Shown here: in pieces, positions 49,624 to 57,918 of the stretch
Position numbering within the stretch: the stretch's first letter is position 1
How the letters are laid out: each line of letters starts with the position of its first letter
DNA from: Phycisphaerales bacterium
GTDB lineage: Bacteria; Planctomycetota; Phycisphaerae; Phycisphaerales; UBA1924
Assembly (NCBI GenBank): GCA_020847535.1
Contig: JADLBU010000035.1
Coordinates: 50,575-114,574, forward strand
Length of the DNA: 64,000 nt
Reading direction: 5' to 3'
Notes under the pieces: model-generated
What the model was told of the DNA's origin: nothing
The model's input: the letters and a program-made list of their open reading frames with translations, nothing else
Databases searched by the model: none
Position numbers and translations under genes: made by a program

Positions 49624-51225
49624 CTATTTCGATGATCCTCCGCTCAGCGCTGACTCCACCGACCGGTACTCCTCCGGCAACCTCCACACCGCAAGCTTGA
49701 AACTCACCCCCTTCGCACCCGCACCCGAGATCCCGCCCGACTGAAACACCGCCGCCACGACAAGCCCATCATCCGAAAACGAAACGCTCCGAGGCGCATA
49801 GCAATCAGCCGGATGATGCAGGTGCGCGAGCCACTTCTTCTCGAGAATATCCCGCACCCACACACTCCGTTGCCTTGGCAAGAGCAGCAGCTTGCCATCG
49901 TGCCGCATCGCGAGCCCATAGGGCGGGCTCGGCTCATCCAACATCAGATCTCCCACGGCTGCCAGCGACGCAGTCTCAAACACTTTTACCGAGTACCCGT
50001 GGTGCTGCGTCAGGAACATCATCGAGCCATCCCCGTTGAACACCGGGGGACCGTGCGTGCTCACCTCTTCGCCATAGCTGTTGAAGGCAACCTGGTTCCC
50101 GGATGCATCCAGCACCGCCACGACATACGTCTTGCTGTGAAACACCTCACTGAAACCGGGATACCGAAGGAACCGCGGGGGCTCGCCGGGCACTCGCATG
50201 AAGTGGCGGGGCGAGGGATTGCTGCCGGCTGTATACGCGCCGGCCGATGCAAGCGTTCGGCGCTTGCCTCTTTGCCATTCCCATTCCACGAGGTCGGTTC
50301 GCGTAGACACGGCGTCCTGCGCGCAAATGTACACCAGCCGCTCATCCGCTGAATGACCGGCGATGTAGTGCGCTGTCAGGCTCGATGCCCTCGCATCCGC
50401 CAGCGATGCCAGCACGCGACCATCCTCCACCGAAACCAGATCGACCCCGGCGTTGCCCGATGTCACATACACCGCATTGGCGCTTCGATTGATCGCCATC
50501 GGCCAATACGTCCGCCTCGCCCTCGTCGCGATGACCCTTCGTGTTGCTCCGGACTGAAGGTCCAGCTCCAGCAGCAGATCCCCCTTACCCGCCGCATTCG
50601 TGATCGTCGTGATCCTCAACAGCTCCCCAAGCCCCAGGAGCCGCATCGATCCCCATCGGCCTCCTGGAAACGGCTCCGAAAAGCGCTTTCGCCCGTCAGT
50701 GCCGTACCACACGCATGCTGCCACAACAAGCAAAAGAAGCGTCACCGGCGCTGCGATCCGCCGCCACATCCGCCGACCCGCCACCGGCGGCCTGCGAGCC
50801 AGCTCGCTGCCGCATTCCGGACAGCGCTCGACAGCCGCGCCCCTGGCGCCCCCCGCACCCGCCGGGGCGGTCAGGTCGTAATGGCACTTGCGGCAATATC
50901 GTCTATCCGGCAACCCCCGCCGCTTCGCCGCTCGCCAGATCCACACCACCAGCACCACCACCGCCATGCCCCCCGCGATGTTCACCATGAACCACCGCTG
51001 GGCGTTCAGCAGCCACCCGACATCCACCACGCGCGCCTCCACGAGCGCATAGATGCTCATCCCATCCCCCGAAACGATCGCCGAATGCAGATCCGGCCCC
51101 TCCGGGAGTTCCTTCACATACAGCGGCAGGATATTGGCGACTCGCTGATCGCCGCCACCCGATGAAGGCGCTGGCGGTGACACGTCAGGAGAGACTGGCT
51201 GTTCGGCGACCGGCTGCACGCCCAT
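49624..51225 (-). CDS. Zinc-ribbon membrane protein with propeller-like domain
   Basis: 533 aa, no recognised family. The N-terminus (about 1-80) is followed by a membrane helix (MVNIAGGMAVVVLVVWIW), then a zinc ribbon built from CRKCHYDLTAP and CPECGSELARR, then a second membrane helix (IAAPVTLLLLVVAACVWYG). The remaining ~350 residues contain repeated beta-strand patterns with phrases such as AVYVTSGNAGVDLVSVEDGRVLASL, YVVAVLDASGNQVAFNSYG and VSFSDDGLVVAAVFQ, like a WD40/YVTN-type propeller. The CRKCxYDL zinc ribbon is common in planctomycete membrane proteins. Function is unknown; a surface sensor or scaffold is one possibility. Confidence 0.65.
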   Translation of the reverse strand: MGVQPVAEQPVSPDVSPPAPSSGGGDQRVANILPLYVKELPEGPDLHSAIVSGDGMSIYALVEARVVDVGWLLNAQRWFMVNIAGGMAVVVLVVWIWRAAKRRGLPDRRYCRKCHYDLTAPAGAGGARGAAVERCPECGSELARRPPVAGRRMWRRIAAPVTLLLLVVAACVWYGTDGRKRFSEPFPGGRWGSMRLLGLGELLRITTITNAAGKGDLLLELDLQSGATRRVIATRARRTYWPMAINRSANAVYVTSGNAGVDLVSVEDGRVLASLADARASSLTAHYIAGHSADERLVYICAQDAVSTRTDLVEWEWQRGKRRTLASAGAYTAGSNPSPRHFMRVPGEPPRFLRYPGFSEVFHSKTYVVAVLDASGNQVAFNSYGEEVSTHGPPVFNGDGSMMFLTQHHGYSVKVFETASLAAVGDLMLDEPSPPYGLAMRHDGKLLLLPRQRSVWVRDILEKKWLAHLHHPADCYAPRSVSFSDDGLVVAAVFQSGGISGAGAKGVSFKLAVWRLPEEYRSVESALSGGSSK

Positions 51226-51264
51226 GCTACTTCCAACGCCCAGTCAATGTTCGGAGCACAATGC

Positions 51265-51359
51265 TCGGAGCCCACGACTTCAGTCGTGGGTCGCGAGACT
51301 GACGCACGCGTGTGGCGTTCCAACCCTCACCCACCGCCGGCTAAAGCCGACGGCTCCGA
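51265..51359. repeat. Palindromic REP/BIME-like element
   Basis: A 95-bp element bounded by perfect 7-bp terminal inverted repeats (TCGGAGC at 51265-51271, GCTCCGA at 51353-51359). Inside are two hairpins: CCCACGACT/AGTCGTGGG (51271-51290) and CCGCCGGCT/AGCCGACGG (51334-51353, one mismatch). It lies between two minus-strand genes and carries no ORF. Its sequence differs from the REP copies at 59.8 and 60.5 kb, so it would belong to another family. Confidence 0.7.
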
Positions 51360-51372
51360 CAAACGCATTACA

Positions 51373-54300
51373 TCACACCGGATTCGCCACAACCACCGGT
51401 ATCGCAACCCCATTCCCATGAGCATCCAAGGGCTCCCCGCCGCGTTCCCCCCGCGCTGCCCTGCGCGCCTCGATCTTCGAGTGATCCCTGGCGATCAGCA
51501 CATACACCGAAGGCACCACGAACAGCGTGAACAGCGTGCTGATCGTCATCCCCGACACCAGCACAATGCCGATGCTGTTCCGCGCCTCAGCCCCCGCGCC
51601 CGTCACCAGCACCAGCGGGAAGTGCCCGAACACGGTCGCCGCCGAGGTCATCAGGATCGGTCGCAGGCGCGTCACCGCCGCCTCCCGCGCCGCGGCGAGC
51701 TTGGTCATTCCCTGCTCCTGCAGCGTGTTGGCGAACTGGACGATCAGAATGCCGTTCTTGGCGACCAGCCCCACCAGCGTAATCAGCCCCACCTGCGAGT
51801 AGATGTTGATCGTCGTCAACTTCAGGAACGTGAACACCAGCGCCCCAGAGATCGCCAGCGGCACCGAGCCCAGAAGCACGATCAACGGATCCCGGAAGCT
51901 CGCGAACTGCGCGGCGAGCACCAGGTAGATCAGCCCCAGCGCAAAGCCCAGCGTGACGGCAAGCGAAGAGCCCTCGGTCCGGATCTGCCGGCTCTCACCG
52001 GCGTAATCGATCGAATATCCCGGCGGCATGATCTTGCGCGCCTCGGCCTCCAGCCAGTCCAGCGCCTCGGCCTTGGTCACCCCCGGCGCCACCACACCCT
52101 GGATCTTCACGCTGTTGCGCTGCTGGAACCTGTTGAGTGATCGCGGAGCGCTCACCGTCTCCAGCGTCACGAAGCTCGACACCGACACCAGCCCGCCCTC
52201 GGGCGTCCTGACCTTCATCTGCAGCAGCTGCTCGGGCGTCGCACGATCGCGGTCCTCCACCTGCGGGATCACCTTGTAGCTGCGGCCATCGTAATTGAAC
52301 CTGTTGACGTAGTTCCCCGAGAGCAGCACGGCGAGATCGCGGCCGACGGTCGCCAGGTCCAAGCCCATGTCGGCGACCTTCTGCTTATCGACGATGATCT
52401 TGGTCTGCGGAAGGTCGATCTTCAGGTCCGGATCGACGTACATGAACTTCTTGTCCGGTGACATGAACGCCGTCATCACCAGCTGATCCGAGATCCTGGC
52501 GATCTCCGACGCCTCACCGTTCGAGCTCAGCACCAGCTCCACATCGAAGTTGGTCGCCCCCGGCAAGGGCGGCGGCAGCACGGGAATCACCCGCAGCCCC
52601 TGGATCGCCGACACCGCCCCGAACGCCGCCGGCTGGATCTCCTTGGTCGTGCGTTCCCGGTCCTGCCAGTTCACCGCCTGCATCCCCCCGAAACCGTTGT
52701 TCAGGAACAAGAGCTGCCAGACGTTCTTGGTCTCGGGGAATTGCCGCAGCGCCTCGTGCAGCGGCTCGGCCGACCTGGTCGTGTAGTCCAGCGATGAATC
52801 CGGCGCGGCCTGCAGGATGAAGAAGATCCCGCCCTCATCCTCCGTCGGTGCAAGCTCCTTCGACGACAGCATGTACAGCGGAGCCGCCGCCGCACCGATC
52901 AGGATCGCCGCGATCGCCATCGTCCAGCGCAGATCCAGCGTCCAGTCCAGCGCCCGGGCGTACATCGCCTTGAAGCCATCGAATACGCGGTTGACTACCC
53001 GCGTGAACCACCCCTCGTGCCCGTGTGCAGGCACCAGCCCCGCGCTCATCACCGGCGAGAGCGTCAACGCCACGATCCCCGAGACCACGACTGCGGCCGC
53101 CAGCGTGAACGCGAACTCCTTGAACAGAACGCCCGTCAGACCACCCTGGAACCCGATCGGCGCGTACACCGCCGCCAGCGTGATCGTCATCGAGATCACC
53201 GGGCTCAATAACTCCCTTGCCCCCTGGATCGCCGCATCGAACCGGCTCTTGCCCTCGCGCACGTGCCGCTCGACGTTCTCCACCATCACGATCGCATCAT
53301 CCACCACCAGCCCCACCGACAGCACGATCGCCAGGATCGTCAGCAGGTTCAGGCTGAACCCGAACAGGAGCATCGCGATGCACGCCCCCACCAGCGACAC
53401 CGGCATGGCGATCAGGGGCACCAGCACCGTCCGCAGCGATCCCATGAACAGGAACACCACCAGCGCGACGATGCCGATCGTCTCGGCAAGCGTCTTGCCG
53501 ATCTCACGCAGCGCGTGGTCCATGTAGAACGTGCCGTCGTAGGCGATCAGCACATCGGTCCCCGCCGCGAGCGTGGGCTGGATGATCCCCATCGCCTTCC
53601 GCAGCCGCGCGGCGACCTCCAGCTCGTTGGCGGTCGGCAGCGGCCACACGGCCAGGTACACCGCCTGCTTGCCGTTGAACCCGCACTCGATCGTGCGTTC
53701 CTCGCTCCCCAGCTCGACGCGGGCGATATCCCCCAGCCGTACCACCGACTGATCCCGCTCGCGCACCACCAGCTGCCGGAACTCCTCGGCCGTGTGCAGA
53801 TCGGTGTCGGTCAACAGGTCGATCTGGACATCCCGTCCCTTCGCCTGCCCCACCGATGCCAGGAAGTTGTTCCGCTGGAGCGCCGTCTCCACCTCCTGCG
53901 GCATCACATCCAGCGCCATCATCCGCTCGGCATCCAGCCAGATGCGCATCGCCATCTGGCTGCCGCCCAGGATCTCAACCCGCTGCACACCCTCCACCGT
54001 GCTCAATTGCGGCTGGATCTCGCGCGAGAGATACTCCGTCAGCTCCGTCAGTCCAAGCTTCGTGCTCGTGCAGCTCAGGTAAAACGTCGCGTGCGGCTTG
54101 TCCGTCCGGGTAATCTCGATCGATGGCGCTTCAGACTCCGGCGGCAGGTCGCTCCGCACCTGGTTCAGCCGCGCGCTGATTTCCGCCAGCGCATCGGTGC
54201 TCCGGTGGTTCAGCCGCAGACGCACCGTGATCTCGCTCACCCCAGCCGTGCTCTTGCTCTCGATGTAGTCCACCCCATCGATCGCCGACACCACCCGCTC

Positions 54301-54510
54301 GATCGGCGTCGTGATGAACCCGCGCACCGTCTCGGCGCTCGCCCCGATGTACGCCGTCCGGATCACCACCGAGCTCGATTCGATCCGCGGGTACTGACGG
54401 ATCGGCAGGCTCCCGATCGATCTCCAGCCCACCGCCAGGATGATCAGGTTCACCACGACCGCCAGCACCGGCCGACGAATGAAGATGTCCGTAAATGAAT
54501 TGCTCGCCAT
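51373..54510 (-). CDS. RND multidrug efflux permease (HAE1/AcrB type)
   Basis: About 1045 aa. Inner-membrane proton-driven pump of a tripartite efflux system. Twelve membrane helices in the usual 1+5, 1+5 arrangement surround two large periplasmic domains. Visible blocks are FIRRPVLAVVVNLIILAVGW, the GLVVDDAIVMVENVERH motif in helix 4 that carries the proton-relay aspartates, and GLIYLVLAAQFASFRDPLIVLLGSVPLAI. The C-terminal GIVLVSGMTISTLFTLFVVPSVYVLIAR is also present. The ATG at 54510 is used rather than the GTG just before it. Its adaptor is encoded upstream on the same strand. The outer-membrane channel is not in the window. Substrate unknown. Confidence 0.94.
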   Translation of the reverse strand: MASNSFTDIFIRRPVLAVVVNLIILAVGWRSIGSLPIRQYPRIESSSVVIRTAYIGASAETVRGFITTPIERVVSAIDGVDYIESKSTAGVSEITVRLRLNHRSTDALAEISARLNQVRSDLPPESEAPSIEITRTDKPHATFYLSCTSTKLGLTELTEYLSREIQPQLSTVEGVQRVEILGGSQMAMRIWLDAERMMALDVMPQEVETALQRNNFLASVGQAKGRDVQIDLLTDTDLHTAEEFRQLVVRERDQSVVRLGDIARVELGSEERTIECGFNGKQAVYLAVWPLPTANELEVAARLRKAMGIIQPTLAAGTDVLIAYDGTFYMDHALREIGKTLAETIGIVALVVFLFMGSLRTVLVPLIAMPVSLVGACIAMLLFGFSLNLLTILAIVLSVGLVVDDAIVMVENVERHVREGKSRFDAAIQGARELLSPVISMTITLAAVYAPIGFQGGLTGVLFKEFAFTLAAAVVVSGIVALTLSPVMSAGLVPAHGHEGWFTRVVNRVFDGFKAMYARALDWTLDLRWTMAIAAILIGAAAAPLYMLSSKELAPTEDEGGIFFILQAAPDSSLDYTTRSAEPLHEALRQFPETKNVWQLLFLNNGFGGMQAVNWQDRERTTKEIQPAAFGAVSAIQGLRVIPVLPPPLPGATNFDVELVLSSNGEASEIARISDQLVMTAFMSPDKKFMYVDPDLKIDLPQTKIIVDKQKVADMGLDLATVGRDLAVLLSGNYVNRFNYDGRSYKVIPQVEDRDRATPEQLLQMKVRTPEGGLVSVSSFVTLETVSAPRSLNRFQQRNSVKIQGVVAPGVTKAEALDWLEAEARKIMPPGYSIDYAGESRQIRTEGSSLAVTLGFALGLIYLVLAAQFASFRDPLIVLLGSVPLAISGALVFTFLKLTTINIYSQVGLITLVGLVAKNGILIVQFANTLQEQGMTKLAAAREAAVTRLRPILMTSAATVFGHFPLVLVTGAGAEARNSIGIVLVSGMTISTLFTLFVVPSVYVLIARDHSKIEARRAARGERGGEPLDAHGNGVAIPVVVANPV

Positions 54511-54524
54511 CACAGCTCTTCAAA

Positions 54525-54556
54525 GACCCTCCCCGAGGGAGGGGTTGGGGAGGGTC
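54525..54556 (-). promoter_or_regulatory. Hairpin between the RND adaptor and permease genes
   Basis: Perfect 10-bp stem GACCCTCCCC / GGGGAGGGTC with a 12-nt loop in the 105-bp intercistronic gap. It ends about 14 bp before the permease start, with only TTTG following. It could attenuate the permease or shield the upstream message. Confidence 0.45.
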
Positions 54557-54615
54557 GCTTTCATCTATCCCACGTCTCAACCACCTCGACCGCCATCATC
54601 CGCCGCTGCCGCAGT

Positions 54616-55884
54616 TCACCCCGCGCCGCCGTCACCCTTCTCCGACGTCTTGGCCGTCTCCTTCCCAGCCTCCCCGCCCGGCGCTCCGGCCTGCGGCTGC
54701 CGACCACCCGGCGGTGTTGCATTCACCAGCGAATTCTCGTGAAGCTTGAACGAGCCGCCACCGGCGATCCTCTCGCCGACGCTCAGCCCCTCCATCACGA
54801 TCACATCTTCACCGATCGACGCCCCCAGCTTCACGAACTTCTGATTCGCGCGCAGCGCGGGAGGCTCGACATCCTTCGCCTCCGTCAGCGCGAACACGTG
54901 ATCCCCGTACGATGCCCGCCGCACCGCCGTCCGCGGGATCACCGTGTACTCACGCGACTCGCCCACCGGCACCGCGACATCTACATACATCCCCGGCCGC
55001 AGCTTGCCGCCCGGGTTGTCCACGATCCCGCGCACCCGGATGTTCCTCGTCGTCGAGTCCGCAACCGCATCCAGCGCCACCACATCGATCCGCACCGGCG
55101 CAGCGCTCAGGACAGCCGCCTGCGCCATCACCGCATCCCCGGGCTTGACCCTGAATGCCTGCTCCTGCGGGAGCGCGAAGTCCAGGTAGATCCGCTCCGA
55201 CACCGACTGGAGCCCCACGACGCCCGTGCCCTCCTTCAGATACTGCCCCGGATGGACATTCCGCAGCCCGACCCGCGCCTTGAAGGGCGCTCGCAGCGTC
55301 TTCTTGGCGATCATCGACTTCACCTGCGCGATCCGGGCGACAGCCTGCTCAGCCTCCGCCTTGGCTTTGTCAACGCGTGCATTGCCCCCCTCCAGCTCCG
55401 ATCGTGCCTTGTCCAGGTCCGCGACCGGCACCACCCGCGCCTCGCTGGCCTGCGACATCCGCTTGTAGTTGGCATCCGCCCAACCAAGGTCCGCCTCGGC
55501 GGTCCGCACCGCCGCCTCGGCGACCCGCTTGCTCGCCTCCGCCGCGGCCAGATCCGCATCCTCGGTCGTCGTATCCAGCGTCACCAGCACCTGCCCGGCC
55601 TCGACCACCGCTCCCGATTCAAACAGGACTTCCTTCACCGTCCCCGCGACCTCGTTGCTCATGCTCACCGACTGCAGCGCGATCACCGTTCCCGACAGCT
55701 CGGCCGTCGGTCTCCACGAAACCGTCTTTGCCTCCACCACCACGACCGATTCACGCATCTCCGGCATCGGGGGCTCGGCCGCCGCCTTCCGGATCGAGTC
55801 GTACTTCCACCACGCCAGCCCGCCGCCGGCCGCCAGCAAACCGCCAAGCACCAGCGCGGCCTTGAGCAATGTCTTGATGTTCAT
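54616..55884 (-). CDS. RND efflux periplasmic adaptor (membrane fusion protein)
   Basis: About 422 aa. The ATG at 55884 opens directly onto an N-terminal anchor (LLKAALVLGGLLAAGGGLAWW); the longer ORF adds a Gly/Arg-rich stretch unlikely to be translated. The barrel-sandwich halves appear as VSMSNEVAGTVKEVLFESGAVVEAGQVLVTLDT and KKTLRAPFKARVGLRNVHPGQYLKEG. They flank a long alpha-hairpin (TTEDADLAAAEASKRVAEAAVRTAE...KAKAEAEQAVARIAQVK). Beta-barrel and membrane-proximal domains follow. It bridges the downstream permease to an outer-membrane channel and is the first gene of that operon. Confidence 0.92.
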   Translation of the reverse strand: MNIKTLLKAALVLGGLLAAGGGLAWWKYDSIRKAAAEPPMPEMRESVVVVEAKTVSWRPTAELSGTVIALQSVSMSNEVAGTVKEVLFESGAVVEAGQVLVTLDTTTEDADLAAAEASKRVAEAAVRTAEADLGWADANYKRMSQASEARVVPVADLDKARSELEGGNARVDKAKAEAEQAVARIAQVKSMIAKKTLRAPFKARVGLRNVHPGQYLKEGTGVVGLQSVSERIYLDFALPQEQAFRVKPGDAVMAQAAVLSAAPVRIDVVALDAVADSTTRNIRVRGIVDNPGGKLRPGMYVDVAVPVGESREYTVIPRTAVRRASYGDHVFALTEAKDVEPPALRANQKFVKLGASIGEDVIVMEGLSVGERIAGGGSFKLHENSLVNATPPGGRQPQAGAPGGEAGKETAKTSEKGDGGAG

Positions 55885-56081
55885 CCGTATATCCGTCCGC
55901 GTGTTGTCACCAGGGGAGGTACCCGGGCCCCGACCGCATCCGTCGCCGACCCGACCCCCACGACCCCCCGCGCCCGTACTAGTCTCACCGTGAAATGCGC
56001 CCGTCTCACGCACGCGAGGTGCATGAGTCCAATCCTACGTGTCCAGAACCGCCGCCGCGCAGGCACGTGACAACGCGAGCG

Positions 56082-57887
56082 TCACGAATCCCGCCAGCGC
56101 TGAGCGATCGGCATGCGCCGACCCCCGCCGAACGCCACGCCCGTGACCTTCAGCCCGATCGCGGCCTGCTTGCGCTTGTACTCCGAAAGATCGATCATCC
56201 GGGCGATCTTCCGCACCAGTGCCTCATCCAGGCCCGTCTGGCGGGAGATGGTAGGCACGGATTGATGACTTTCGATATATCGGGCGATGATCTCATCCAG
56301 AACTTCATACGGCGGCAGGGTGTCCTGGTCCGTCTGGTTGGGCCGCAATTCCGCCGAAGGCGGCTTGTCGATGCTCGATCCCGGGATCGGCGGGCGATCA
56401 AACCCCGCCGCCGCGAAGTGGGCGTTCACCCATCGCGAGATCCCGTACACCCGCTGCTTGGTGATGTCGCTCAGGACCGCCAGCCCCCCGTTCATGTCAC
56501 CGTACAGCGTCGCATACCCCACCGCCATCTCGCTCTTGTTCCCAGTCGTCAGCACGATTCCGCCCGATCGGTTCGAGATCGCCATCAGCACCACGCCGCG
56601 CGCCCGGGATTGCAGGTTCTCCTCCGTCAGGTCCGGGATCGCCGCTCCCAGCTTCGACCATCCCTGCGAGTGGAACGACTCATCCAGACACTCGCGCAAC
56701 CCCGCGATCGGCGCTTCGATCGGAACCGTGATGAGCCGAATCCCCAGGTTGCTCGCCAGCAGCTGCGCATCGGTCCGCGAATGCTCCGATGAGTACGGCC
56801 CCGGCATGCTCACGCCGAGCACGTGCTCCTTGCCCAGGGCGGCAACCGCCAGCACCGCCGTCAGAGCTGAATCAATCCCCCCCGACAGCCCGATGATCGC
56901 CGTCTTGAACCCCGTCTTGTGGCAGTAGTCCCGAATCCCCAGCACCAGCGCTCGATAGACAAGATCCTCCTCGCACACCGCCAGGAGCGGATCCGAAGGA
57001 AGCGATGCCTCGGCTTTCGTTTGTGAGGCCCTCTGCTTTCCTGACTGCGCAAGCACCGCAGCTGGAATGTCCACCGTCACCATGTGCTCGACAAAGCCGA
57101 TCGCCGCCGCGATCAGATGACCACCCGAACCCAGCACCGCCGAATGCCCATCAAAGATCAGGTCATCGTTCCCGCCGACCTGATTGACCGAGGCCACGAA
57201 CATCCCATGCGTGCTCGCGTGACTCCGCAGGATCTCCCGGTGACGCGCCCCCTTGCCGATCACAAACGGACTGGCGCTGGGCACCACGAGCACATGGGCG
57301 CCCGCCACCGCGACCTCCGCGACCGGATCCGCCGCGTCTCGGTATCTGGAGCTGAACCCCGCATCCTGCCCCTTCCACAGATCCTCGCAGATCGCCAACC
57401 CCACCCGCACGCTGCCGCCGGCCCTCACCGGCACATCCACCACGCACGACCGATCCCCGGGCTCGAAGTACCGATCCTCATCGAAGATGTCGTACGTCGG
57501 CAACAGCCGCTTGTCGTAGCGAGCCAGCCGCGCCCCATCGCGCAGCACCACCAGCGAATTCGTGATCCTTCTCGCCCCACCACCGCCGCCGCCGCCCCCA
57601 CCCCCACTCCCACTCCCACTCCCCTCGGAGAACATCGGGAGCCCGACGATCGCCGTCAACCCCCTCGGCAACTCCCCGGCGAGCCGATCCACCGCCCGCG
57701 CGCACGCCTCCACGAACCCCTCGCGGGCGAGCAGATCCTTGGGCGGATACCCGCACACGCACAGCTCGGGAAACACGACCACATCCGCCCCCGCATCGCT
57801 CGCCAGCCCGGCGAACCGGGCGATCAGCGCTGCGTTGGCATCAACATCCCCCACCGTCGGGTTGATCTGGGCAATGGCAAGCCGCAC
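56082..57887 (-). CDS. nadE: Glutamine-dependent NAD+ synthetase
   Basis: About 601 aa. Converts nicotinate adenine dinucleotide to NAD using glutamine-derived ammonia. The N-terminal nitrilase-type glutaminase has VRLAIAQINPTVGD, catalytic Glu in VFPELCVCGYPPKDLL, a Lys in ARYDKRLLPTYDIFDE and Cys in AICEDLWKG. The synthetase domain has the ATP-binding GLSGGIDSALTAVLAV and the late TGNKSEMAVGYATLYGDMNGG. I start at the GTG at 57887, where the family similarity begins; a further ATG at 57920 would overlap polX's start. A Ser/Gly tract of about 20 residues interrupts a loop after MFSE, encoded by a C-rich simple repeat. Transcribed divergently from polX. Confidence 0.94.
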   Translation of the reverse strand: MRLAIAQINPTVGDVDANAALIARFAGLASDAGADVVVFPELCVCGYPPKDLLAREGFVEACARAVDRLAGELPRGLTAIVGLPMFSEGSGSGSGGGGGGGGGGARRITNSLVVLRDGARLARYDKRLLPTYDIFDEDRYFEPGDRSCVVDVPVRAGGSVRVGLAICEDLWKGQDAGFSSRYRDAADPVAEVAVAGAHVLVVPSASPFVIGKGARHREILRSHASTHGMFVASVNQVGGNDDLIFDGHSAVLGSGGHLIAAAIGFVEHMVTVDIPAAVLAQSGKQRASQTKAEASLPSDPLLAVCEEDLVYRALVLGIRDYCHKTGFKTAIIGLSGGIDSALTAVLAVAALGKEHVLGVSMPGPYSSEHSRTDAQLLASNLGIRLITVPIEAPIAGLRECLDESFHSQGWSKLGAAIPDLTEENLQSRARGVVLMAISNRSGGIVLTTGNKSEMAVGYATLYGDMNGGLAVLSDITKQRVYGISRWVNAHFAAAGFDRPPIPGSSIDKPPSAELRPNQTDQDTLPPYEVLDEIIARYIESHQSVPTISRQTGLDEALVRKIARMIDLSEYKRKQAAIGLKVTGVAFGGGRRMPIAQRWRDS

Positions 57888-57918
57888 GCGCGATCGTATC
57901 CCGCCTCTATCATCCGAC

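Noticed and set aside
53263-56070. Long plus-strand ORFs opposite the RND pump
   Set aside because: Shadows of the permease and adaptor genes.
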